DNA of 64,000 nt. It comes from Phoronis australis. Its lineage: Eukaryota; Phoronida; Phoronidae. Positions 1-11,810 of this stretch are shown here, piece after piece. The notes beneath the pieces are model-generated. The model ran no database searches. It saw only the letters and a program-made list of their open reading frames with translations, and was not told the DNA's origin. The stretch spans positions 231,371-295,370 of the forward strand of contig NMRA01000229.1 of NCBI GenBank assembly GCA_002633005.1. Reading direction: 5' to 3'. Each line of letters starts with the position of its first letter. The stretch's first letter is position 1. The position numbers and the translations under genes are program-made.

Positions 1-1164
1 CGATACTTACAGTGTATTATTCCTGGGTGTGTAGGACAGGGCAATTAGAGTTTATGACCTTTGAATTTGTCATGTTTATTTTGTGACGGAGTGTTGTCAA
101 TACAAATGTACCTAGTAACATACCTGTGTGCCAGTAAATTTCGGATCCAACTGATTTGAGGGATTAAATTAGAGTTGGTTGAAATCTGACTTTTGCTGAA
201 GTGAAGTGCATGTAACAGTACGGTACAGTTACTTTGTACCAGCTAGACATTTCCCTTTTACTGTCACGGTGTGATTTTACTGCGTGATGGTGATATTTTG
301 AAATAAATTATTGTCTGAAATGGTTACAGTATCTCAATGTGTTGTTTCTGCGTCAGCATTTTTTTGGCCTTCTCGTTCTGGATAGCCAATCAGATGGAAG
401 TGTGCTTGTTATTGACAGAAAAAAAATCTGCTATTCCGCACATCATGGTCGGATATTGATTGGTGTAAAAATTAATATTGGAAGAATTATTCATGTGATT
501 ACCTTTTTAAAACTCTATTTCCGCGGCGTGTTGTTTTACAACAGAGTCTATGAGACAACTGTATGAAGTGTGAGACCATGTCGTTTCAAACTGTAAAAAT
601 TACCAGTTCACCATGCTAATGTAAATTAGGTACTAGGACAAGTACATGTACATGTAATACTAGATAGTTAAAGAAAAGTTAGTAGCGTATCACTGAAGTA
701 ATTTTCCTTGAGACACCTCAGCACGCCTTACATGCGTTTTATTTTCTGAAAAAACGTATGGATGTTAATGTAATTATAACCTGAACTGGACAATTCCAAT
801 CACCTTTCGGGAAATTGGGTCTGGGCAAATGCATACTTCGACCTCCGGCTTCGTCCGCCCGAGCAGTGGCGTTCACAGACACACGCGGCTAACCGATGTA
901 TATGTGCTTGTCTTACCAACCAGTACAGGGTGTTTTTTGGTGTCGTGCATACTTCTTTTTTCATTGAGATACTTAATGTTAACATATCAGTTTCTATAAC
1001 TCTATCGTTTTGCAAAATTTTGCTCCCAACTTTTATTCAAACTGGCCTATGCCCTCAATTCCGAAAATGCATATGTACACAAAACATGTGCGGTTTCATT
1101 GGTCAACTGTTGCATGCAATGACATGACTTTACCTGCACGCATTCTGCTGTTTGTATGCTGATA
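1..1164. other. No gene recognised; AT-rich flank
   Basis: No domain, splice-supported exon or RNA gene was recognised. The short open frames have no family signature. A tandem ACATGT run lies near 641-655. This segment is the true left flank of repeat copy A, which begins at about 1165. Confidence 0.5.
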
Positions 1165-2530
1165 GAATTTAATGGGTTTCTACTATTTTGTTGTACATAG
1201 TGTTCGAGTGTTTCACACGAACACATACCTCAAGTCTTTTTTAGAATAAACCAAGGGGCGTCAGATCATGGAAGTTTTAAACCCTTACCACAAACTTTGC
1301 GAATGCAGTGATGTAATGGGGCGCATGAGAGCGGCCCCCTTGACAGCTGATCGTCTTGTCGGTTTATAAACAACGAAAAAGTAACTATACAATTATAATG
1401 ACAAAAAGGTTAATCACTGTATAATACAGTGGCGGATATGGAATATCATAGAGGGGTGGAAACAATTATTTGTCTCGGTAAAATGCACAAAGCACGAATG
1501 CATGCACGCACGTCGAAACGTCCAATTTTCGTAGATGTGGACCTTCTAGTGAAACAAAGTCGGAGGAATAATATAAAAAACGGGCGGTCTTGATCGGCCC
1601 GGGACACTTGCAATGCGGTTCTGATCCTCCAGGCCGTATGTTGATTGATTAGTAAACTCAATATTTCATCACGCTCTTTCTGTTTTATTTTTGGGCAGCC
1701 AAGGGGGGAAGAGGGCGGGTTCCCTGCCCCCCTAACTCTGCCAATGTAATACCATTTTCTAAACTTTATACATTTCAGTGATTGTGTTTTCGACTGAGCC
1801 GGCGAAACCTCCCAGGCCCTAGCTAGCAGCACTGTGAGAATTTCAGCCAAAGCATTAGGAAATTTGTCTTTGCAATAGCTTATATGACCGTTTACGCAAT
1901 TGGTGGGTCACAGGTTTACATTGTTACCAATATTTTAAAACATCGTTAGTATTTAAAATTTTAAATTTTATTCTGAAAATTTTCCGGCTTCCATAAGGCC
2001 ACCGTGCTCTTGTTTACATAGCGTTCATCATCGATATAGCGGACTGCGTGTCACGCGCTGTCTGGCTTGCGAGTACAGTCGGGTCACCTCTATATGTATA
2101 TAGTTCATTGGGGACATGAATCAATTTTCCTTTTTATCTGGACTTAATACCAGATGGCGCAGCTAATTCGTACTCGATTGAAAACCTGCATGTCGCTATA
2201 CATGTACCTCTGGCGATTATTCCCATCGCTGCGGAGTTAACCTTTTCTATTGTATGGGTGTTGCGCAACTCCGCAATTTAATTCATCTGTTTTGAGAGGA
2301 GTTGCAATGGCTGTTCAAGTCCGGGAGTTACATTTTCCTAACTGAAAATGCCCAAAACAGAGGAGAAAACAAAAATAATACCACGTTATCAGTTTTAAGG
2401 CAGAACATAGGATTTTTGGGATTACTGTTGCATAGGATATTCTATCTTTAATCAGAGCTATGAACCAACGTTGTGCTTTTGTGATTGTGTACAAAAATGT
2501 CAATATTTGCCGGTGTCTGTCAAACATTCA

Positions 2531-3145
2531 GATAGATAGATAGATAGATAAAAAACAGAAAGATAGCTTGATAGAAAGACAGATAAACTATATTTAAACT
2601 TGATGGCACGTTGAGCTAGATGCTTCTCTCACGCAAATGGTCAAGTTATTATACATTTACAGCATTACAATGGAAAATTACAATTAATTCATTTGAATTA
2701 GTACACCATGAAAATATTACACAATCAATTTAAGTTGAATTAAAATAAGTTAACATTAGACTGAATTAAAATTACAAATGGAATTTTACATACTGGAACG
2801 GTGAGACTTAACTTGTTTTTCAGGAAGGGATAACGAAGTACAATTTGAAGGGTGACTGGTAAAGAATTCCAGATATAAGGACCTTTACAACTAAATGAAT
2901 TTTGACAAGTTTTAGTTTTAATATTAGAAAAGTAGTACATGTACTTCGCACGGGTGGTCCTTTGATGGACATGAGAGGCAAGTCTGAAAGTATTGAGATT
3001 GGCTGGAGCAAGTCTATTTTGAATTTTATACTTGAGAAATGCCTGATGATAAATAACAAGGGAAAAGTCAACCAGTTAAGATCTTTAAACATATCTGATG
3101 ATGGGGTTAGAAAATCACAATCAAGAATCACCCTTGCAGCTCTGT
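2531..3145 (-). mobile_element. LINE 3' end relic (copy A)
   Basis: On the minus strand the translation shows the C-terminal end of a CR1/L2-like non-LTR retrotransposon. One frame reads LNWLTFPLL after an SSDMF stretch, and a second frame reads KGPYIWNSLPVTLQ, the usual tail motif of such elements, so the coding region is frameshifted. A 3' untranslated region follows and ends in a (GATA)n run at 2531-2550, a typical LINE tail. The element is 5' truncated at about 3145, where copy A lacks 366 bases present in copy B. Confidence 0.7.
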
Positions 3146-3267
3146 TTAAGAGTAATTCCGAATAAAAACCAAGAGGTTGAGTCTATACCCAAACCCACAG
3201 ATATTTTTGAAACTGAGCACATGATGTTGGCTTGGTGAGACGCAGAAAAATCTCACTTCTTACATGT

Positions 3268-4080
3268 ATGTGCCCACATATTTACATGTATATGTGGGTG
3301 CATATTGCCGTCATCTCTTTCTGGGCGTTCGGTTGTCCGGGCGTCCGGCGTATCTCCTAAACTCCATGCGGGATCGTATTGAAATTTAGCACATTTGTTT
3401 CTATGGGTTGACGACAAAAGGCGACGAGTTATGGACTGACCCAAATACCGCTGTGTCCCCTAGTGGCAATTTTAATTTTTTTACGTCTGCCTTTGTATCT
3501 TCAATGGTTCTCAACCGATTTTCATGAAATTTGGCACATAGGTATGTGTTAATGAGATGACGCTATCCGCCCGTTTGCGGCTGAATTCGACGCATTTTGC
3601 GCCATCTAGTGCCCATTTTTATTATTTTCGAGTCCGTTTTGGCGTCCGACCCTCTATCAACCAAACCACTGTAAGGATGATTGTAAAATTGACATGTATA
3701 TTTTTTCTATGAAATGGATAGTTGACGGTGATTTTCCGACGACTTTGACTACTTTGGGCCCCCCACTAGTGGCTGTTTCGTTTTTTTTTTGCGTCCAAGG
3801 CTGTATCTCCTAAACTGTTGGAGGATCTTTACTCAATTGAGGAAGTGTATTTATATAAAGTTGACAACGGATGAAGACGACTTTCGTACGGATTTGACTA
3901 CCGGTTTGACCCCTAGTGGCAATTTTAGTTATTTACGCTTACCTCTGTATCTTCAAAGGTCCTCCACGTATTTTCCTAAAATTTGGAATATAGGCATCTA
4001 GTAGTGAGATGACGCACTCCTCCCGTTTTTGGATTGATTTGACATAGTTTGCGCCAACAAAAAGGGCCATTTTTACCGTT
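3268..4080 (+). repeat. Dispersed repeat with internal subrepeats (copy A)
   Basis: The block starts at a short inverted region (tgcccacata ... tatgtgggtgca). It contains degenerate internal repeats built around 'cctagtggcaatttt', 'gtatcttcaa.ggtcctc', 'aaatttggcacata' and 'gagatgacgc'. Related copies lie at 8928-9760 (same strand) and 59190-59965 (opposite strand). No open reading frame of interest was seen. The family is not one I can name; it looks like a non-coding mobile or satellite-like repeat. Confidence 0.75.
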
Positions 4081-5786
4081 TTCGAGTGTTGGATTTATGC
4101 TTTAAGGGCCCAAGATAGGGGATACATGTAGTTGTTAAGGGTCATCAGTTTTGCACCATGAATCGTCTAGCTAAACCCACTTGAAAACATGCGTTTAATC
4201 ATCCATACATGTATTTCGAAAAAGTTTGAAGAAATGCGTAAATCACAGTTTTTGCAGAGAACAGTAATTCACTGGAACTCGTGCAATGCACAACAGTGTC
4301 AAGACATTTTGTGAACAGCCAAAAAGTATTAATTAAGTACATGTAATTAGTAAACAACATTGCTTTTAATGTCAACTCATTTTGGGTGTAATATTCATCT
4401 AAAAGGAAATAGACCAGATAGATAAGCAGTATATAAAGGACAGAGAGATAATCTCAATGATTCAAACCATCGCCACCGGATTTAGAGAAATATTGTAAAG
4501 TATAGATCTCCCGCAGCTACTGTGAATGATTCAGTAAGGCATTCATACAAAAGTATACATCTTTGAATATTAATTGGACCTCTGGTGCCATTTGGTGCCA
4601 ATACATTCTTCAGTAAAAATTCAGGGTTCAATGAAAATTAGAAAAAATTGGTAAACTAATTAAGAGTGACTCTCTATAAAATCCAACAGGTAGAGTCTAC
4701 ACTCAAAAGTACTGACTTTATGAATGGTTTGTTGAGATGTAAAAAATACTCTTTTTATGATATGTACCTCCATTTTGCAAAATTGGGTCTCAAAGTAGAT
4801 ATGTTTGAATGCATTTTATTAGCATGTACAGCTAACTGATAACAAATGAGTGATGCGATTTTAAAGGAATGTGATTGAATAATGTAATGGTACAGCTTTA
4901 AAATTCATTCAAATTTTTTTTGTATGTTTTGATTTTGTGTGGCAAAAACGGCTATTTTGTAGGTTTTCACTGAAGCCGTTTTCGGGCAAAATTTGGCACT
5001 ACGTAGAAGACATATTGCACCTTTTCAATAACTGATGTTATAATGATTTATTTTTTCATTCCTAAACTCTCCATAATCTAAAATAAAAATCTTTCCTCTC
5101 CCGTAGTTTTCTTACGAAGCATTACACGAACTGCACTTAGGCCTATTTGTCTGTTCTCACTTGTCTCAACCACCAATAGGTGACCTCTTGAAACCTGTAA
5201 TTACCTTGCAAAAACGAGGCAAGAAGCTTGACGTATTTTAGAGAGAAATTAGACAGAACTACTAGTTACCATTCTCTCAAAACCACGATGATGATTATTG
5301 CTCATTACAAAAAAATATGTACACAAATTGTGTCAGGCATGCGTACTTCGTCTAAACGATAGATGGCGTCGCTGTTTGAGACTGTGGACGCAACTACCAA
5401 CCGAATCTGCCTTGCTCGTGTTTTTTATCTTCGTTGTGAGAGCCACTGGCACAGAAAAGGAGGCACCTAAGGGGGTTATGACCCTCTGTTCAGTGGAAAA
5501 AATGTTCAATTCGGTCAGAACTTATTGTAATTTTGCGTTCATCTTGTAATGTCCCCGCGGGATTCTACGAATTTCAATCTTCACACCGGTCGCCGGCCAC
5601 CCCAACGTTGAATATTTCTGACAGATTGATGATTAGCGGTATGAAAAGACATACATTCAAGGTCATGAGGAAATAATTCATGAAAGAAAATTTCATTAAT
5701 GATTCACTTCACGAAAGACATTAGGTTAACACAGTTGAACACAACGGTCTGGACTTCATGGCAAACATACCGAGTTACTGAAGGGN

Positions 5787-5994
5787 TGGTCCTTGAGGCT
5801 CAGATCCAATTTTTAAGTGTCAAATTCGTAACGGAACTATGGCTAAGTATAGGCGATATCCCAGGCGACCGGCAGTGGCGCTGCGCACTACGACTCCGTT
5901 TCCGTCGTCTGCTCCACTGTGCAATGAAGAAAATTTACTTCATTTTTTAAAGACAATGGAACCTGAGTGACGATGAAAAAACAGAAGCTGCTAG
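5787..5994. other. Short unique segment between N bases
   Basis: This stretch and the repeat that follows it (to 6457) lie between single N bases at 5786 and 6458, so they form an independent contig-like piece between the two copies of the large duplication. No gene was recognised in it. Confidence 0.4.
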
Positions 5995-6457
5995 TAAGAT
6001 GTGAATTTTAATCGAAGCCTTAGTGAATCACTCAGAAACTCAGAATTCTCTCTTTTTCAAACCTTAACTTAAGACGATTTTCAAAGCAATCCCGTCATTA
6101 TTGCCAACACGAAAAACGGATTTGGTCTTTTGGGCAATTGAAGACGATTTTAAATACAACAAATTTGTTAAGAACCGATTGCACAAAATATAAAACGTGT
6201 AGTAAGCATAACAAAAAGACGTTGGTTTCGCGCGCAAACGATGTGGACCATAAACAAGTAGGTCTATTAGTAAACTATTAGTGGTTAAATCGTGGTGGTG
6301 TAGAGGTAAAGCATGCGCGCTTTATCCGCCAGGTCGTCAGTTCGAGTCTGTTGGGCTTACAGTCTTTTCTTTTTTGACACGTCCTCCGTGTTTTTTTTTG
6401 CCTTTTTTTCTTGGATAATACTTCAGGAATCAAGGAAAATGCTTGATTTTTAGAGGA
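5995..6457 (+). repeat. tRNA-promoter-bearing repeat, copy 1 (truncated)
   Basis: It aligns along its whole length with 52521-52997, from 'taagatgtgaatttt' to 'cttgatttttagagga'. It contains a tRNA-like box A/box B pair at 6296-6349. It is cut off at the right by the N at 6458. The copy at 52.5 kb shows that the unit sits inside an element with inverted termini, which are not seen here. Confidence 0.75.
6296..6349 (+). promoter_or_regulatory. tRNA-like internal pol III promoter (boxes A and B)
   Basis: Box A tggtgtagagg (6296-6306) matches TRGYNNANNGG fully. Box B agttcgagtct (6339-6349) matches GGTTCGANTCC at most positions. The boxes are 32 bases apart, as in tRNAs and tRNA-derived SINEs. 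A convincing complete cloverleaf could not be drawn, so this is a tRNA-derived promoter rather than a tRNA gene. Confidence 0.55.
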
Positions 6458-7823
6458 NGAATTTAATGGGTTTCTACTATTTTGTTGTACATAGTGTTCG
6501 AGTGTTTCACACGAACACATACCTCAAGTCTTTTTTAGAATAAACCAAGGGGCGTCAGATCATGGAAGTTTTAAACCCTTACCACAAACTTTGCGAATGC
6601 AGTGATGTAATGGGGCGCATGAGAGCGGCCCCCTTGACAGCTGATCGTCTTGTCGGTTTATAAACAACGAAAAAGTAACTATACAATTATAATGACAAAA
6701 AGGTTAATCACTGTATAATACAGTGGCGGATATGGAATATCATAGAGGGGTGGAAACAATTATTTGTCTCGGTAAAATGCACAAAGCACGAATGCATGCA
6801 CGCACGTCGAAACGTCCAATTTTCGTAGATGTGGACCTTCTAGTGAAACAAAGTCGGAGGAATAATATAAAAAACGGGCGGTCTTGATCGGCCCGGGACA
6901 CTTGCAATGCGGTTCTGATCCTCCAGGCCGTATGTTGATTGATTAGTAAACTCAATATTTCATCACGCTCTTTCTGTTTTATTTTTGGGCAGCCAAGGGG
7001 GGAAGAGGGCGGGTTCCCTGCCCCCCTAACTCTGCCAATGTAATACCATTTTCTAAACTTTATACATTTCAGTGATTGTGTTTTCGACTGAGCCGGCGAA
7101 ACCTCCCAGGCCCTAGCTAGCAGCACTGTGAGAATTTCAGCCAAAGCATTAGGAAATTTGTCTTTGCAATAGCTTATATGACCGTTTACGCAATTGGTGG
7201 GTCACAGGTTTACATTGTTACCAATATTTTAAAACATCGTTAGTATTTAAAATTTTAAATTTTATTCTGAAAATTTTCCGGCTTCCATAAGGCCACCGTG
7301 CTCTTGTTTACATAGCGTTCATCATCGATATAGCGGACTGCGTGTCACGCGCTGTCTGGCTTGCGAGTACAGTCGGGTCACCTCTATATGTATATAGTTC
7401 ATTGGGGACATGAATCAATTTTCCTTTTTATCTGGACTTAATACCAGATGGCGCAGCTAATTCGTACTCGATTGAAAACCTGCATGTCGCTATACATGTA
7501 CCTCTGGCGATTATTCCCATCGCTGCGGAGTTAACCTTTTCTATTGTATGGGTGTTGCGCAACTCCGCAATTTAATTCATCTGTTTTGAGAGGAGTTTCA
7601 ATGGCTGTTCAAGTCCGGGAGTTACATTTTCCTAACTGAAAATGCCCAAAACAGAGGAGAAAACAAAAATAATACCACGTTATCAGTTTTAAGGCAGAAC
7701 ATAGGATTTTTGGGATTACTGTTGCATAGGATATTCTATCTTTAATCAGAGCTATGAACCAACGTTGTGCTTTTTTGATTGTGTACAAAAATGTCAATAT
7801 TTGCCGGTGTCTGTCAAACATTC

Positions 7824-8492
7824 AGATAGATAGATAGATAGATAAAAAACAGAAAGATAGATTGATAGACAGACAGATAAACTTTATTTTAACTTGATGG
7901 CACGTTGAGCTAGATGCTTCTCTCACGCAAATGGTCAAGTTATTATACATTTACAACATTACAGTGGAAAATTACGATTAATTCATTTGAATTAGTACAC
8001 CATGAAAATATTACACAATCAATTTAAGTTGAATTAACATAAGTTAACATTAGACTGAATTAAAATTACAAATGGAATTTTACATACTGGAACGGTGAGA
8101 CTTAACTTGTTTTTCAGGAGGGGATAACGAAGTACAATTTGAAGGGTGACTGGTAAAGAATTCCAGATATAAGGACCTTTACAACTAAATGAATTTTGAC
8201 AAGTTTTAGTTTTAATATTAGAAAAGTAGTACATGTACATCGCACGGGTGGTCCTTTGATGGACATGAGAGGCAAGTCTGAAAGTATTGAGATTGGCTGG
8301 AGCAAGTCCATTTTGAATTTTATACTTGAGAAATGCCTGATGGTAAATAACAAGGGAAAAGTCAACCAGTTAAGATCTTTAAACATATCTGATGATGGGG
8401 TTAGAAAATCACAATCAAGAATCACCCTTGCAGCTCTGTTTTATAATTTAACAATTCTGTCAATATCATCGTGAAAAGTATTACCCCATAAC
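7824..8492 (-). mobile_element. LINE 3' end relic (copy B)
   Basis: This is the same CR1/L2-like tail as at 2531-3145, with a (GATA)n end at 7824-7844. Here it runs further 5': the minus strand before the shared part reads as the NRAARVILD segment that precedes DFLTPSS in these elements, with one stop codon. Coding similarity fades near 8490, where a possible decayed transposon end begins. Confidence 0.7.
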
Positions 8493-8927
8493 AAAGGAAA
8501 AGGCAACCTTTTTTCATGTCATTTTTTCGTAAAAGTACGATTCGGTGATTATCCCACACATATGTCATTGGTCACTTTGAAATTAGATTTGTTTGCGGGC
8601 GTTCGTTTGTACAAGTTCTTTTTTCAAACGATAATTTGGACCAAGTGCAATATTAAGTTAATCTCAAGAATGAAAACTTTCACAGTCTTCTTTTCTGCTT
8701 GTTTTACGACTTTTTCTCGAGTCTTGGGGCTGGAGCAGTTTCTTAACTCCGGTAAAAACTATACACCCATATTCTTACACACCACTCGTAGCTTGCGCAA
8801 AAGCTTTAAGAGTAATTCCGAATAAAAACCAAGAGGTTGAGTCTATATCCAAACCCACAGATATTTTTGAAACTGAGCACATGATGTAGGCTTGGTGAGA
8901 CGCAGAAAAATCTCACTTCTTACATGT

Positions 8928-9760
8928 ATTTGCTCACATATTAATATGCGGGTGCACATTGCCGTCATCTCTGTCTGGACGTTCGGTCGTCTGGGTGTCC
9001 GGCGTCCGGGACTGTATCTCCTAAACTCCATGCAGGATCGTATTGAAATTTAGCAGGTTTGTTCCTATGGGTTGACAACAGAAGGCGACGAGTTTTTGAC
9101 TGACCCAAATACCGCTGTGCCCCCTAGTGGCAATTTTAATTTTTTTGCGTCTGCCTCAGTATCTTCAAAGGTCCTCAACCGAATTTCATGAAATTTGGCA
9201 CATAGGCGTATGTTAATGAGATGACGCTATCCTCCCGTTTGCGATGGATTCGAGGTATTCTGCGCCATCTAGTGGTGCCCATTTTTACTATTTTCGAGTC
9301 CGTTTTGGCGTCCGACTCTCTATCAACCAAACCACTCTAAAGATGGTTGTGAAAATTGGCCTTTATGTTTTTCTATGAAGTGGGTGATTGACGATGATTT
9401 TGACTGCTGTGGCGCCCCCTAGTGGCTGTTTAATTTTCTTTGCGCCCAAGGCTGTATCTTCCAAACCGTAGGAGAATCTTTACTCAATTTAGGAAGTGTA
9501 TTTATATGATGTTGACAACGGTTGACAACGGTTTTCGGATTTGACTACTGGTGTGACCTCTAGTGGCAATTTTAGCTATTTACACTTACCTCTGTATCTT
9601 CAAAGGTCCTCCACGTATTTTCCTAAAATTTGGCATATAGACATCTATTAGTGAGATGACGCACTCCTCCTGTTTTAGGATTGATTTGACGTAATTTGCG
9701 CCACCAAAAAGGGCCTTTTTTACCGTTTTCGAGTGTTTGATTTATGCATTAAGGGCCCAA
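8928..9760 (+). repeat. Dispersed repeat with internal subrepeats (copy B)
   Basis: This is the counterpart of 3268-4080. It carries three sites whose reverse complement fits the CTCF core CCASYAGRKGGCR: around 9117-9130, 9260-9276 and 9411-9425. In copy A the corresponding sites carry substitutions. No coding potential was recognised. Confidence 0.75.
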
Positions 9761-11764
9761 GACAGGGGATAAGTGGAAACATGTAGTTGTAAAGGTTCCT
9801 CATTTTGGACCACTAAACTCACTTGAAAATATGTATTTAATCATCCAGGCATGTATTTCGAAAAAGTTTGAGAAAATGCGTAAATCACAACTTTTGCAGA
9901 GAATATTAATTCACTGGAACTTTGCATTCAAGAAGACAATTTTCGAGAATACAAAACTTGATTACAACAGGAAGTACACTCTGACAAGGCACATTGGATT
10001 CATCTTTGTCTCTATTGCTTTTTTATCGAAATTGTGTATCATTTTATAAAAATCGAGAACTTGAAAAATAGGGTCAACTGCTGCTCGTTTTCTGCTTTTT
10101 AAAAATTTTACTAGATTCTTTCATATTTGGGAGCCCAGCCTTTGGAGGGGGCTCGTTTATGGAATCCATGCAGTTAATCTTTTCGCGTTTTAATTGATAG
10201 CTCCAAACATTTTTAAGGGACCGCTCACGCGGAGAGTATTTAAACATGCAATCGGTTGTCTGTGTTTTCCCTTTTTTGTGAAATCGTGTGCAACTGGTCA
10301 CACGATGATGAAATTAACCGTCACTCATTTCCGTTGTAGTGAGATTTATCATTTCATTTGTTCCTTTCCCGTGTATAAATCCAGAACTGTGAACTATTCA
10401 CAAGGAGAAGTTTATAAGATTCCTAATTCATCAAAAACGAAGCAAAGTCGTGGAATGCACAACAGTGTCAAGAAATTTTGTGAACAGCCAAAAAGTATTA
10501 ATGAAGTACACGTAATTAGTAAACAACATTGATTTTAATGTCGACTAATTTTGGGTGTAATATTCACCTAAAAGGAAATGGACCAGATAGATAAGCAGTA
10601 TATAAAGGACAGAGAGAGAGTCTCAATGATTCAAACGATTGCCAACGGATTTAGAGAAATAGTATAAAGTATAGATCTCCCAAGTTGCTGTGAATGATTC
10701 AGTAAGGCATTCATACAAAAATATACATCTTTGAATATTGATTGGACCTCTGGTGCCGTTTGGTGCCAATACATTCTTCAGTAAAAATTCAGGGTTCAAT
10801 GAAAATTAGAAAAATGTGGTAAACAAATTAAGAGTGACTCTCTATAAAAACCAACAGGTAGAGTCTACACCCAAAATTACAGACTTTATGAGTTTGGTTT
10901 GTTGAGATGTAAAAAAAATTTCTTTTTCTAATATGTACCTCCAAACCAAAAACGGCTATTTTGCAGGTTTTGATTGAAGCCATTTTCGGCCAAATTTGGC
11001 ACTACGTAGAAGCCATATTGCACCTTTTCAAAAGCTGATGTTATAATAATTTATTTATTCATTCCTAAACTTTCCATAATCTAAAATAAAAATCTTGCCT
11101 ATCCCGGAGTTTTTGCTTACGAAGCATTACACGAACTGCACTTAGTCCTGTTTGCCTGTTCTCACTTGTCTCAACCACCAATAGGTGACCTCTTGAAACC
11201 TGTAATTACCTTGCAAAAACGAGGCAAAAAGTTTGTATTTTAGAGAGAAATTAGACAGAACTACTAGTTACCATTCTCTCAAAACCACGATGATGATTAT
11301 TGCTTATTACAAAAAATTAGAAACACAAATTGTGACAGGCATGCGTTCTTCGTCTAAATGATAGATGGCGCCGCTGTTTGTTTACATGGAGACTGTGGAC
11401 GCAACTACCAACCGAATCTGCCTTGCTCGTGTTATTTATCTTCGTTGTGAGAGCCACTGGCACAGAAAGGGAGGCACCTAAGGGGGTTATGACCCTCTGT
11501 TCAGTGGAAAAAATGTTCAATTCAGTCAAAACTCATTGTAATTTTGCGTTCATCTTGTCCCCGCGGGATTCTACGAATTTTAATCTTCACACCGGTCGCC
11601 GGCCACCCCAACGTTGAATATTTCTGACAGTTTGATGATTAGCGGTATGAAAAGACCTACATTCAAGGTCATGAGCAAATAATTCAGTTCACGACAGACA
11701 TTAGGTTAACATAGTTTAACACAACGGTCTGGACTTCATGGCCAACATACCGAGCTACTGAAGG

Positions 11765-11810
11765 NNNNNNNNNNNNNNNNNNNNNNNNNNNNNNNNNNNN
11801 NNNNNNNNNN
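11765..11810. other. Assembly gap (46 N)
   Basis: This is a run of 46 N followed directly by a G homopolymer (11811-11826). Further single N bases are at 5786, 6458, 14164, 34931 and 52411. Those at 5786, 6458 and 14164 coincide with the edges of duplicated blocks. Confidence 0.98.

Larger units (their letters stand above)
1165..5785 (+). repeat. Near-tandem duplication, copy A
   Basis: This block recurs in the same orientation at 6459-11764. The offset is a constant 5294 from 1165 to about 3145 and 5660 afterwards, because copy B has 366 extra bases at 8444-8810. The left 2 kb is almost identical in the two copies, while the right 2.6 kb differs by many substitutions and small indels. Copy A ends immediately before an N at 5786. 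Contents include a LINE 3' end on the minus strand, a dispersed repeat at about 3268-4080, and a sequence resembling a transposon terminus (cagtggcggatatgg) at 1431. The 134-codon frame at 1446-1850 (minus) starts inside that terminus and has no recognisable domain. Confidence 0.9.
6459..11764 (+). repeat. Near-tandem duplication, copy B
   Basis: This is the second copy of 1165-5785. It begins right after the single N at 6458 and ends right before a 46-base N run at 11765. It carries 366 bases missing from copy A (about 8444-8810). These extra bases extend the LINE relic and include a sequence resembling the end of the TTAA transposon at 34.6 kb. Both boundaries coincide with assembly ambiguities, so an alternative haplotype inserted in the scaffold is at least as likely as a biological duplication. 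Confidence 0.9.

Noticed and set aside
1446-1850. 134-codon minus frame, identical in copy B (6740-7144)
   Set aside because: Its end overlaps a transposon-like terminus and it has no recognisable domain; identity reflects the duplication, not coding constraint.
6288-6360. Functional tRNA gene
   Set aside because: Box A and B fit, but no convincing cloverleaf could be formed and the sequence is part of a longer repeat.
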